Shown: positions 48,615 through 59,379 of the stretch, piece after piece
Position numbering within the stretch: position 1 is the stretch's first letter
Layout of the letters: every line of letters starts with the position of its first letter
NCBI GenBank assembly: GCA_024516155.1
Contig: JAJJXM010000071.1
Coordinates: 186,001-250,000, forward strand
DNA: 64,000 nucleotides
From: Pyronema omphalodes
Taxonomy: Eukaryota > Ascomycota > Pezizomycetes > Pezizales > Pyronemataceae
Direction of reading: 5' to 3'
Made by a program: the position numbers and the translations under genes
The notes under the pieces: generated by a model
Told to the model about the DNA's origin: nothing
The model's database searches: none
What the model saw: the letters and a program-made list of their open reading frames with translations, nothing else

Positions 48615-50671
48615 ATGGCCTCATTCAGAATCGCTGGACCTGCTGGTCACGACGACGGCCTTGATGCTCCTCTGGTCAACACCATCAGCATCACCCGGCC
48701 TCGTTCATGAGATGAGGTTACTACTCTCGAACCAGCACGGGTCCATCATGGAACAACCATTGACACAGGAAATGTTCCTGAATCGGTAGTTTTGATGTTG
48801 GAAACAATGAATGTCACAGAAGGGGATATCAAGAAGTTGATTGAGGCAGCCAGGGAAGGAGCTGCCATGAACGAACAGTTGCAACAGATGAAAGGGTTAT
48901 ACAAGGAAATGGCTCAAGGCATGCAGAAGGCCTAGGATATTTTGGCGAAAAAGGGGAACTTGGACCAGGAGGTTAACCTCCAAAATGTTACGCGGCTAGT
49001 TCAAGCCAGCATTGAATTTGCTGGGCAAGTGTGGAGGACAATTGGCGACCTTGCTACAGATGCAAAGTCAAAGGAAGCAGCGAACCAAGCAGCTGCTGAG
49101 AGATTGAATCAGGGCATTCAAACGACGCATGCCATTCTCGAAGCCTTTGCTCAGAGGCAGCGGGAAATTAACAGAGAAATTGAGAGATGGGCATTCGAGA
49201 AAAACACTGGGCATGCCATTGGACAACAAGACGATAAGCAACGGGACCAGCGGATTGAAGCTCTTTGCATAGCTGAATCAACCCATCAACAGCGCCTACT
49301 CGACTAGGAGGAACAAAGGGAGGAGGAGGCATCGGAGTTGGTCAACAAGGTCATCAACCTTGTTATGTCTAAAATTCAGAAGAGAGAAAATTTCGATGCC
49401 AAGTCTCTCACTGAGGTTATGCACAAAGAGATGACCCCCAAACCCCCGTCCCTTGGCAAAGCGCCGGGATACCCGTTGCCACCATCAGAGGATGGATCTC
49501 TTGACATTGGTCAAGGAAACGGTGGAGGAAAGCCACATGGTGTGAGACTTCTGCCACCTCTACCACCCCCATCTAACCGTTCAGACGACGAAGATTCAGA
49601 TGAGGAGTATATCAGACAAGCATTAGAAAAGAACCGCCAGCAGCGCAAGGTAACACAGAAAGAAAGGAACCCAGAGGCAAAGAACGCAACAGAGGCATTC
49701 TTGGAGTCACTGGTTAAAACATTACAACAATCAGAACCTGCTGGACCAAAAAGACCCAAGATGCCTTCAATGAAGGCGCTACAGTCCTTTAGTGGAAAGG
49801 ATAAGACATTGTTCAGAACATGGTGGATGTCGGTTGAAGATTATATTGCAACTTCACAAAAACATTTCACAATGAGGATGATCAGGTTAAGTAGGTTGGG
49901 AGCTTTCTCACACACAAGGCATTGAGCTGGCACCACGAAAGACGGAAGAATATGCAACAACAGGGATTATGAGAAACTTGGGTTGCATTTTCAAGTGCAG
50001 TTGAGACTCGATCAGAGGATAGGCGGGAGGCCCAAAAAGACGTCAAAGGAATTACGGAACCCCAATACGATGCAGACATTCACGATGACTTTACCAAATT
50101 GCAGGATCTCAACATGAGGATAGGGGCAATTCGTCCCATGTACAGGAATGTCATCTGGGAGGCGATGACACCAGCCATTCAAAAGAAGGTTTATCAGAGA
50201 TGTGGTGGTACCCCAACCGATGACACACAGATGATTGATGCACTAAAGGATGCTGCACATGTTGTTGAAGAGTTAGAACAGGAACTGAAGGGTTGTAGGA
50301 AAAAGACTCTGGAAGTACAAGAGGATCATACAAGGGATAAAAACAAACATAAGGAAACTGTGCGGCTGAAGCAGGTGCAGCACAAAGACAAATTTAAAGA
50401 GAAAAAGGATAAGAAAAGTTTTGCTGGAAAGAAATCAGAGAAACCGGCAGTATATGCCTTGGGAAGGGAGGCCTTGCAAGGAGTACCCCAAGCCGATATT
50501 GATAAACACCAGAAAGAAAAGGCAGACTGTTGGCGTTGTGGTCGTTCTGGGCAAAAGATGTATGTCTGTTACGCAAAGAAGACAGTTGGGCGAACAGAAT
50601 TGGCAAAGGATGGAAAGGTAGCTTCTTCAGGCAAGAGGAAGCGTGATGACGATGAAAACGAGGAACAATAA
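48615..50671 (+). pseudogene. Ty3 gag, broken
   Basis: The start at 48615 (MASFRIAGPAG) is followed by a stop at 48708, further stops at 48933 and 49305, and a frameshift at about 49875. After it, reading continues in another frame with more stops (about 49892 and 49967) until 50671. The capsid-like part is recognisable by LQSFSGKDKTLFRTWW-type sequence. The nucleocapsid zinc knuckle at 50528-50569 reads CWRCGRSGQKMYVC. The histidine of the CX2CX4HX4C pattern is replaced by Gln (CAA at 50552), so it should not bind zinc normally. Confidence 0.85.
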
Positions 50672-50756
50672 AAGCCTAAGGAAAAGAGATGGCAAAAACT
50701 GCTGCAGTGAGGCAGGATAATGAAGATATAGATATGCCTGATGCGCAGCCAAGGAT

Positions 50757-53700
50757 ATGGGAATTGGAGGAAGACAAAAACATGGAATCGGATTTTTAAA
50801 GTCCTCTAGGGAGGCGTCACCGGAGGAGAAAATTGATACAGATGCATTAATTGAGCAATGTGCGGGAACAAAACCGAAAACAATGGACAACCTTGAGTTG
50901 ACCAGGAGTAAGAGTCGACGATCGGACAACGGAGATGCAATTTCAGGATCTAGGGAATTAGCACCAACTCCTCCTCACCACGCACCGAGACCCATAATCA
51001 ACATGGTTCTCAATTGGTCAAAGAATCAACAACGCACAGTTAGAGTCCTCTTAGTTACAGGCTCTACTACTGCCCTCCTGGACAAAGCCTTTGTCCACAA
51101 ACACAAAATCCCAACCGTCAAAAGAGACACACCACTCCAGATTCGCAACTTCAACAATGAAATAGTTGCTGGCGCAGGAGTATTCTTCACAGTTGCCTTC
51201 ATTTTGCAGCATAAGAGCCACTTTGCTGCAGAATCATTTGAAGTCGCGCCACTTGATAGCGACTGCGATGCTATCCTTCCTTATTGTTGGATGGCTCAAC
51301 ATCAGCCCTGCAATCTCTGGGGAGATTAACAACAGATCTCATTTACCTCCTCACATTGCACAGAGAAATGCACTAAGGCGCAAGCCAGTGCCTTCTCCCT
51401 CCAGGTCGACAAACATGTACCCGACCACCCAGAGGCCTTAATGCTAGGTTACATCACATCCGTATTCACCACAGAAGAATTACCAGAGGCACCGCAACAA
51501 GTCCCTGAGAACTTGCGTGGCTGGGTCAATATTATGACAAAGCAAGCAGCAGATAGGTTTCCCGAACACAAACCATATGACCATGCAATTCTCCTTGGGG
51601 ACCTGTCCATACTCTTAACGAAGTTGAGCTAGAGACACTAAGAGAATGGTTGAAGGACATGCTGCGTGCAGGGAAAATCAGACCCTCCAAGTCACCAACA
51701 GCATCCCCTATTCGCTTTGTCCCAAAAGCCCATGGCAGAGGTCTGAAGGTATGTGTTTACCATCGGGGCATAAACAAAATAACAATTGCCAACCGATACA
51801 CGCTCCCACTCATGTCAGAATTACAAGACAGAGTTTGAGGAGCTCAAATATTTACAAAGATCGATCTAAAGAATGGATACCATCTAATAAGAATAAAGGA
51901 AGGAGATGAATGGAAAACAGCTTTTTGATTCCGATATGGTTTATATGAATTTCTGGTTATGCCTTTTGGGTTGAGCAATGCTCCGGCCACATTCCAAGAT
52001 ATGATGAATCATATCTTTAGGGACATGTTGTATCAGGGAGTAATTGCATATATTGATGATGTTCTCATATATGCTGAGACAGAGGAAAAACATGACGAAT
52101 TGGTCAAAGAAGTGCTGAAAAGGATGGAAGAAAATGGATTGGTTATATCCCCGGCAAAATGTGTGTGGGGAATGAGGAAAGTGGAATTTCTGGGATATAC
52201 TGTAAGCGAGGATGGAATTGAAATGGCTAAGGAAAAGGTGGAAACAGTCCTTATATGGGACCCTCCAAAGTCCTTGAAGGAAGTAGAAGGCTTTCTTGGA
52301 TTTGCTAACTTCTATCCGAGATTCATTAAGGACTGCTCAAGAATATGTCGTCCTCTTACAGAATCTAAAAAAGGCAATCCAAAGAAATGGGAATAGACTG
52401 TTGCTATGGAACTAGCATTTGATGATCTGAAGCGACGATTCACTACAGCACCAATCTTGCATGATTTTGATCCAAGAGAGGTCTGTATTGTTGAAACTGA
52501 TGCTTCCGATTTTGCTTTCGGCGCAGTTCTATCCCAGAAAGGGGATGAGGGAAAGTTGCATCCAATTGCTTTCCATTCAAGAAAATTCACTCCTGCGGAG
52601 ATAAATTATGAGATCCACGACAAGGAGCTATTGGCTATCGTGGACTCATTCAAAGTATGGAGAAGATATCTTGAAGGAGCAATGTTTACTGTGGAGGTTT
52701 ACAGCGACCACCAAAACCTGGAGTACTTTACAACAACAAAAGTGCTCAATCGACGTCAAGCTAGATGGGCTCAGGAGCTTGCTGGCGTTAACTTCAAGAT
52801 TTACTACAGACCTGGGGTCAAGAATGGGAAACCTGATGCTTTATCTAGGCGTCCGGAGCTCCGCCCTGAACAGGGGGGAGGTGAAGATCAGCCGATCACA
52901 ACAATCCTGCATGAAAATCATTTTGCATCCATTTCGTCAATCAGCAGTGCTGGAGAAGGAACATCTTTCATTATTTCTTCGGCACGTCTATCCTCTATTC
53001 CCTTGGTTAAATGGTCTGCAGAATGTTTGAAGATTGTTAAGGAAGCTCGAAAACTGGATCAGATTTATGTGGAAGCAACAAAGAAAATTGAAGAACCACT
53101 GACGATAGAAGATGGCATTCTCTATCGAAAAGAAAAACTATGGGTACCAAAGGATTTGGTAAACACAGTTCTTGTATCCGAGCATGACTCTAAAATTGCA
53201 GGTCACTTCGGACAAGATAAAACTATTGAACTAATTTGAAGGAACTTCTGGTGGCCGAAGATGGAAGAAGGAATAATAAATTATGTTAAGAGTTGTATGG
53301 AATGTCAAAAAGACAAAAAGGCACGGCACCTGAAGTATGTATTACTTCAACCTTTGGAATTACCTTATGCCCCATGGCAATCAATCGCCATGGATTTTAT
53401 TACAGACGTACCGGAATCAAATGGATGTGATCAACTCTGGGTAGTAGTTGATCGATTTTCAAAAATGGCCCACTGCATACCATTGCAGAAAGACGGCAAG
53501 ACAACTGCAGACCTTGTTAGAATCTTTGCCAAAGAAATCTGGAAGTTACATCGGCTGCCAACAGACATTGTTTCGGACAGGGACTCCAGGTTCACAAGTA
53601 CGACCTGGAAAGCATTTCTTGGGACACTAGCCATCAAGCCTAGAATGTCCACAGCGTTCCACCCTCAAACCGACGGACAAACAGAACAACTTAACCAGAC

Positions 53701-54205
53701 AATTGAAGCTTACCTCCGCTCTTTTGTCAATCACGAGATGGATGATTGGGTTGACTTGTTGCCAATGGCAGAGTTTGCCTATAACAACTCAGTAACCACT
53801 GCTACAGGACTCTCACCCTTTTATGAGAATTACGGTTACAACCCCATTGCCAGCAACCCTACTGCTACAGCTGTGCGAAATCCTGCCAGCAAAGCCCAAG
53901 TCCCCTGGATGCATACTGTCCATGAAGGAGCAAAGATATCCTTACACAAAGCACAAGAATGAATGAAAAGGTATGCAGACCTACAATGACAGGAGGCCCG
54001 TACTTACCAAGTTGGAGACTTGTTTATGCTTGATGGACGACACATAAAAACAAGACGGCTATGACACAAGTTGGATTACAAACTACATGGTCCATTTCAA
54101 ATCAAAAAAGTCATATCCTCAACAGCTTTACATCTCACACTACCACGAAAATGCAAGATTCATAATGTCTTTCATATTTCCCTACTTGAGCCTTTCCACA
54201 CGCGT
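50757..54205 (+). pseudogene. Ty3 pol (PR-RT-RNaseH-IN), broken
   Basis: The protease region at 50757-51329 has VTGSTTALLD where the family has an Asp-Thr/Ser-Gly, so the catalytic Asp codon is Val (GTT at 51054). Reverse transcriptase (about 51620-52400) retains YIDDVLIY and FLGFANFYPRFI. RNase H (about 52430-52850) begins ETDASDFAFGAVLSQ and continues to the chromovirus-type DALSR. Integrase retains the HHCC finger (CMECQK at about 53297), the DDE acidic residues (MDFITD, VSDRDSRF, DGQTEQLNQ) and ends in the GPF module. In-frame stops include positions near 51836, 51927, 52394, 53236, 53960 and 53986. Most are TGA where related elements have Arg. Confidence 0.9.
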
Positions 54206-54206
54206 A

Positions 54207-55362
54207 CATTTATTTATTTATTTATTTATTCATACACGCATCCAACCTTAGGGTCATGGCGGCTCTACAAATTTAAGTACAAGATTAGAAACCTGGACGC
54301 AATGCCAGGTTCCCACTTGGTAAGCACCAGCGCTGTCAGAAGTCTTTGGGAGTGTAGTCTCCCATCTTTGTTGTGCCTTAGTCCATCTCGCGTCGACAGT
54401 TCCAGGAGCCCTGTTTGCTCAGGGGCCACCACGCGGGGTCGTACCCCCCTATCCTCCTCCCTTCCCCACCCATTTTGATATTTTCCCGCCTTTATTTCCT
54501 CCAAAAACATAAACGAGAAAAAGAACGAATGAACTCCTCCTGGCCCTCGCCCCCTTCAACGCCCCTCTCTCCATTCTCTCTCAACCAAGCTTCGACCCTA
54601 TCCTCTCGTCACGCTCTCCCGCGTCTCCCCTTATTCTTCCCTCCCTTCCTTGACCTCTTCTCCTCCGAATCACCCGCTCTCACTCGCTCCCCGTCCTCGT
54701 CTCCCCTTGTCCGACCTCTCCCGCCTCTCCGAACACACCACTCCGGCGCTATATCAACCCCGACTTTCTCGCTTACATTTCCTGATTAGGAAATCGCAAA
54801 GAATTCTCACGGCTTCACCGCCCAAACCCCCCCATGGCCCTGGCCTTACCACAGCCCTCCGGCACGCACCATTTTGGGGAAATCGCCTCCCCGCTTAGGA
54901 TCGCACCCTACCGGGGCCGCCTGCAGTCTCCCCTCGGTGTGCAGAGCCAAACTGACGAAGAAATCTTCGTCACGCCTCTCCGCGTCTCTAGCCACGAGAT
55001 ACAATCCCTGCAATCCCCCACTCCCATGCGTATCATTGCCCCGCCTGAGGACGGAGTGCGCAAGAGACCAAACCCTGGAGGAACCCAAGAAGATACTGCG
55101 TCACACGCCCATCGCGAATGCCGCACTGACCATGTCGCTCGCCCGTCCTTGATTTTGAACGTCGACTACATCAGCAACCTGGGACTACGCCTCGAGGAGC
55201 TGGAAGACCGCATCCACGCTCTGGAATCCGAAGTACGCCACCTCCGCAGCGTCAATGGTGAGTTCCAGGCCCAGCTCCAAGCGGTGCGGGCTCTCAAGAC
55301 CCACGCTGCCCCCCGTGCACCACCCATTGCCGCTCCGGACCCCCGCAGACCCCCGCCTGTCG
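54207..55362 (-). mobile_element. LINE-derived copy A (3' end), inserted at the Ty3 3' end
   Basis: Read on the minus strand, the copy ends with a CATGACCCTAAGGTTGGATG block followed by TGAATAAATAAATAAATA at 54207-54232, a short-repeat LINE tail. About 330 bp of the 3' region (54207-54540) matches copy B (55363-55690), including the TCCATCTCGCGTCG.CAGTTCC and AGGAGCCCTGTT blocks. No ORF2 sequence is recognisable, so the copy is 5'-truncated or non-autonomous. Its 5' limit is masked by copy B. Confidence 0.7.
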
Positions 55363-55373
55363 CTGTTATTCAT
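54834..55373 (+). other. Plus-strand ORF with coiled coil inside the LINE stack
   Basis: Starting from ATG at 54834 the frame is open past 55373 into the tail of copy B. It encodes a Pro/Arg/Ser-rich part and a heptad-patterned segment (LRLEELEDRIHALESEVRHL) followed by Ala/Pro-rich sequence. All neighbouring LINE material lies on the other strand, so this may be a Gag-like remnant of another element or captured host coding sequence that copy B cut. A chance antisense frame in GC-rich DNA is also possible. Confidence 0.35.
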
Positions 55374-57200
55374 TTATGTATTCATTCATTCATACACGCA
55401 TCGAACCTTAAGGTTATGGCGGAAACTACAATTTAAATACAATGTTAAGGACCTGGGTGTGATGCCCGGTCCCCACTAGGTATGCCCCAGAGCAGTTATG
55501 AGGGTTGGGGACTATAGTCTCCCATCTCGTTGGGTCTCAATCCATCTCGCGTCGTCAGTTCCAGGAGCCCTGTTCGCTCAGGGGCCACCACTCCGGGTCG
55601 TTTCCCTCTATCCTCCACCCTTCCCCTCCCATTTTGAACCATTTTTCCGCCTTTATTTCCTCCACAAAGCAAAAACAAAACCACAGCAAAGTTAAACAGC
55701 CGCCGGGCCACCTGCGCCCCCACTCTCCTCTCCTCTCTCAATTCCCCCGCTGGTGTCTTCTGACTCTGTGCCGTTTGAGACACCCGGGCCAGCCCTGCCC
55801 CTCTTCTCCTCCCCTCTCTCCCCTTCTCCCTCCTTCTTCCTCAGCCTTCTCGCTGCCCCGCCTCGCCTCTCTCCCCTTCTTGTTGGTGGTGACATAAGTC
55901 CAAGATTGCCATTCTCAAGCACAATCTGGACGTTGATGCCTTCACTCTTGACGACCTCTGCCCAAGTCTTCTTTGCGGAGGGGGTTGTCTGTCTGGGTTG
56001 GTGGGTATTCTTTCCCCTTCCACCATTCTTCGTTGTAGGGGTCGGTTTGGGTATCGCTGCCGTAGATGTCGTCTCCTTCGCTTTCATCTTCTTCTTCTGT
56101 GTAGCCTTCGCCTCCACAGTCTTCCATCCGTTCGTCTCAGCAGGGGCAGTGCTTGGGGCGTCGGGTAGAGGTGTGTCCTGAGCAGATGGACTGTCAGGGC
56201 GAGGTTCCGGTGTCGCATCGGTTGACGTGATCGCGAGGAGAGGTAGGGGGGACATAGGCTTGAGGGCATCAAGCTTGTCCTGGGCGGCGGTAGTCGCATG
56301 TTTTGAGTGCATCAGGCTTCGCACCGGTGATGCCGCTCTCGGTTTGTGGTTCACCGGTCTTCTGTTTGTCGGTGAGGTGGGTTCGGTGTTCTGGTCGCTT
56401 CCCCTTCGCTTTCTCTTGCCAGGAGGGTTGCGAACAGCGTCCAGGACATCCTGAATGTCATGTTGGACGACGGACAGTTGCATAGTCATCTCTTCCATCG
56501 CTGAGGAAGAGGCCGTGAGGTTCGGTGAGGGGGGTGCCAAAATGACTTGTTGCTGTTCGTCGATTTTCCTCGTCAGGGCGTCCACAGCAGCCTTGAGAGC
56601 TGCTGTTTCTGCCTGTGTAGAGTCGTAGGCTGCGCGCAGCTTCGTGTTTTCGCCGATCAGAATGTTAAATTTCGTCATCATGACGTCGAATCTGAGGCGC
56701 ATCTCATCGCTGTTGTTGCGTATGGTGTCATCGAGGGTATCGAAGCGACGCTGTGTGTCCTGGTGGATCTGTTGTATCCCCAGGAAGCTGGCTCCAGTGA
56801 GTTCGGCTTGGTTGTCATGAAACAGTTGATCTAGGGTGGCACAGTTGTCGTCAACTGCGATTGCCTTATTCATTGCAGATACACACGCGCGGCGGTAGTC
56901 GCTGAACCGGCTTTGTTCAGTTGTCGCCTGTTGCTGCTTTGTTGAAGCCGAAGGAACTGGTGATCCTGCCAAGACCACGCTCTGGAAGGGCTTTCCAGCG
57001 AAGTTTCCATCAACTTCATCAACTATTCCATCTCTTCCATCAAAAGTAGGATTGGATCCATCATGAGAAGGGTCGGCTAGAACATTGTACGCGTTTTCGG
57101 ACCATTTCGATCGTCTGGCGTTGTTCTGTCGTTGTTTTGGCGACATTTCGTGAGGTGGGGTAAGCCAAAACTCGTGAAAACACTGATTTTGCGACAAAAG
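55363..57200 (-). mobile_element. LINE-derived copy B: ORF1 plus 3' region, no ORF2
   Basis: On the minus strand a 485-codon ORF1-type frame (57146-55692) is followed within about 330 bp by a tail with the CATAACCTTAAGGTTCGATGC block and TGAATGAATGAATA repeats ending near 55363. There is no space for an endonuclease/reverse-transcriptase ORF. The region from about 55900 down to 55640 matches copy C. The left boundary with fragment X is placed near 57200 and is approximate. Confidence 0.75.
55692..57146 (-). CDS. LINE ORF1 (Gag-like) of copy B (484 aa)
   Basis: An open frame with ATG at 57146 (MSPKQRQNNARRSKW); the frame extends a little further to a TTG. It is an RNA-binding Gag-like protein as encoded by ORF1 of fungal Tad1-type LINEs. 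A helical, probably trimerising region lies at about residues 100-215 (RRFDTLDDTIRNNSDEMRLR, IDEQQQVIL). A basic Pro/Ser/Lys-rich middle carries KRKRRGSDQ. The signature KKTWAEVVKSEGINVQIVLE at about 375-395 is the sequence that precedes the C-terminal part in related ORF1 proteins. The last 85 residues are Arg/Glu/Gly-rich (TRRGERRGGAARRLRKKEGE). No CCHC zinc knuckles follow, unlike the ORF1 of the intact LINE to the right. The frame is unbroken. Confidence 0.75.
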   Translation of the reverse strand: MSPKQRQNNARRSKWSENAYNVLADPSHDGSNPTFDGRDGIVDEVDGNFAGKPFQSVVLAGSPVPSASTKQQQATTEQSRFSDYRRACVSAMNKAIAVDDNCATLDQLFHDNQAELTGASFLGIQQIHQDTQRRFDTLDDTIRNNSDEMRLRFDVMMTKFNILIGENTKLRAAYDSTQAETAALKAAVDALTRKIDEQQQVILAPPSPNLTASSSAMEEMTMQLSVVQHDIQDVLDAVRNPPGKRKRRGSDQNTEPTSPTNRRPVNHKPRAASPVRSLMHSKHATTAAQDKLDALKPMSPLPLLAITSTDATPEPRPDSPSAQDTPLPDAPSTAPAETNGWKTVEAKATQKKKMKAKETTSTAAIPKPTPTTKNGGRGKNTHQPRQTTPSAKKTWAEVVKSEGINVQIVLENGNLGLMSPPTRRGERRGGAARRLRKKEGEGERGEEKRGRAGPGVSNGTESEDTSGGIERGEESGGAGGPAAV

Positions 57201-57229
57201 TCAACAAAAACAACGTAGAATTCCCTGAA

Positions 57230-57870
57230 AATTCAGAGAATAACGTAATAGAGTGCTGCGAATCCGAATCCGATGAGAAAATCGGGGGTTTCGGTGCTCG
57301 TTGTTGAGAATGCAGGGGGGGGGGTCGCCGTTGCCGTGTGGTGTTTAAGACTTGGGCGCCCATACCGAAGTAGCGACCTTTGTCGCGGAGATGAACGAAG
57401 AGAGTGCCTTTGTGCCGGGGGGGGTGTAGAGGATGTTGTCCAAATTGATCCGGGAATTCCTGTGGAGTTTGAGATCCTGTCGAAGTGTTGTCCGGGCGTC
57501 CTGGTGGTCTGGGCAGCTGAGGAGCAGGTGCCGAGGGGTCTGAGGGGAGTGTAGCGGGCAGCTACAATGTCGCGATGGGTAGGAGTCTGTCGGCGGGTGT
57601 GCCAGGTAGTCCAGAAAGTATCCGTGTCCTGTACGGAGACCAAGGATCGCGGTAGAGAGCCACCGGGGGTTGTCGACGTAGATGGGATCCATGCGTCTCC
57701 GGTGCGGGGCAGAGTATGTGTGTGGTCGATCGGAGGAGGAGTACCAGTGTGTCCACTCGGCGACGGTCTTCTCGCGTGCTTTCTTTCGTAGCCGGGTGAG
57801 TGTAATGGGTAGATTCGCACGGGGGAGGGATTCGGTGGCTTGTTTAGCCAGGTGGTCTGCGTTGTTTGTT
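57230..57870 (-). pseudogene. LINE fragment X: C-terminus of an ORF2
   Basis: The minus strand encodes the end of an RNase H domain and the C-terminal region (ADHLAKQATESLPRANLPIT, then NPRWLSTAILGLRTGHGYFL and CSCPLHSPQTPRHLLLSCPD with CCHC spacing), stopping at about 57345. It is clearly homologous to the C-terminus of the intact ORF2 at 59380-63300 but differs at many positions, so it belongs to another, related family. Its upstream coding part is missing: the frame is interrupted at an Asn-Ala-Asp triplet exactly where the tail of copy C begins. Confidence 0.85.
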
Positions 57871-58550
57871 TGTTTGTTCTCTCATTACTTGTTTGCAACC
57901 TGAAGGTTATGACAAGGGACAGATAAATACAAAAGAGAAGAAGAAAGAAATGTAAAAGCAAAAACCCAGTCTCCACCTCTACCAGTCTCCTCCTCTTGAT
58001 CGTTGTGGTTGTGGGGTCTGTCCCCACTGTATACTACGGGGGTTTCTTGTCCAAGCGCGTCTGATGTTCCAAGTGCCCTGCTTGCACAGAGGGCGCCTCG
58101 CCGGGCTCCTCCCTTTCCTCCTCCCTTCCCCTCCCATTTTTAACCATTTTTCCTCCTGTATTTCCTCCACAAAGCAAAAACAAAACCAAAGCAAAGTTAA
58201 ACAGCCGCCGGGCCACCCGTGCCCCCACTCTCCTCTCCTCTCTCCCCTCCTCCGCCGGTGTCTCCTGACTCTTTGCCCTTTGAGACACCCGGGCCCCGCC
58301 CTGCCCCTCTTCTCCTCCCCTCTCTCCCCTTCTCCTTCCTTCTTCCTCAGCCTCCTCGCTGCTCCCCCTCGCCTCTCTCCCCTTCTTGTCGGTGGTGTTG
58401 TCAGTCCAAGATTGCCATTCCCAAGCACAATCTGGACGTTGATGCCTCCGCTCTTGACGACTTCTGCCCAAGTCTTCTTTGCAGAGGGTGTTGTCGTTCT
58501 GGGTTGGTGGGTGTTCTTTCCCCGTCCACCATTCTTTGTTGTGAGTCTTG
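57871..58550 (-). mobile_element. LINE-derived copy C: ORF1 3' part plus 3' region, no ORF2
   Basis: On the minus strand this holds the end of an ORF1 (KKTWAEVVKSGGINVQIVLG through TRRGERRGGAARRLRKKEGE) followed directly by a 3' region and a CATAACCTTCAGGTTGCAAAC...ACAAACAAAC tail. From about 58140 to 58545 it matches copy B across the ORF1/3'-region transition. From 57877 to 58130 it matches 58569-58822, the tail of the intact LINE, with only about four differences. It is inserted into fragment X and interrupted on its 5' side by the intact LINE. Confidence 0.8.
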
Positions 58551-59379
58551 CTGGTTGTTGTTTGTTTGTTCTCTCATTACTTGTTTGCAACCCGAAGGTT
58601 ATGACAAGGGACAGATAAATACAAAAGAGAAGAAGAAAGAAATGTAAAAGCAAAAACCCAGTCTCCACCTCTACCAGTCTCCTCCTCTTGATCGTTGTGG
58701 TTGTGGGGTCTGTCCCCACTGTTACTACGGGGGTTTCTTGTCCAAGCGCGTCTGATGTTCCAAGTGCCCTGCTTGCACAGAGGCCGCCTCGCCGGGCTCC
58801 TCCCTTTCCTCCTCCCTTCCCCGTCCCATGTTTAGCCATTTTACCGCCTTTGTTTCCTCCGCGTACAAAAGAAAAAGAAAACTCCCGTCGTCCTCCTCTG
58901 CCCCTTCCCCGCGACCCTCTCTCTCCTTTCGCAACGCCTGGCACTCCTCCCGCCCTTCGAACATAAGAAAAACATTGTCGCACCCAAACAAAGGAAAGTA
59001 CAAAAGAAACTCGTCTGCCCTCTCTCGCCTGCCGTCCCCGTCATCTCCCTTCCCGTGCACCATTCCACCATCCGTTCCCTTCTCACCCGCCGTACCATAA
59101 AACAACTCCAACCCGTAAGAGAAACAATTGAAAGACAAAGAAAAGAAAACTCAAAACACCCGAACCCCAAGCAGACCCAAGCAACGACCCCAGCCCGATC
59201 CCGTCACCGCGTGCCCGTTCCCTTTCTCTCCGCCTATCCCTCTTCTACCTTCCCCTTTTTGCTTGTCCCTTTTTTTTTTTTTTTTTACAAAACAGAAATC
59301 CTAAGTAAGAAAGCACTGCAAAATCAGCGCGCGCGAAAGTTCCTAAGGTACTGTGGTGAGTGTAGTCAGCGGTAGGGGT

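Larger units (their letters stand above)
48615..54206 (+). mobile_element. Ty3/gypsy LTR retrotransposon, degenerate, 3' end lost
   Basis: Gag, protease, reverse transcriptase, RNase H and integrase remnants occur in the order PR-RT-RH-IN that defines Ty3/gypsy. The C-terminal GPF motif (HGPFQIKK, about 54086) after integrase is typical of chromoviruses. A chromodomain is not present, because the sequence changes abruptly to a TTTA-repeat LINE tail at about 54207, right after FHISLLEPF. At least ten in-frame stops and a frameshift near 49875 show it is dead. It is the oldest layer of the retrotransposon stack. No LTR pair is visible. Confidence 0.93.

Noticed and set aside
57979..58983. 334-codon minus-strand ORF
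   Set aside because: It is a chance fusion running from the intact LINE's 3' tail through the ORF1 remnant of copy C. The boundaries of two insertions lie inside it.
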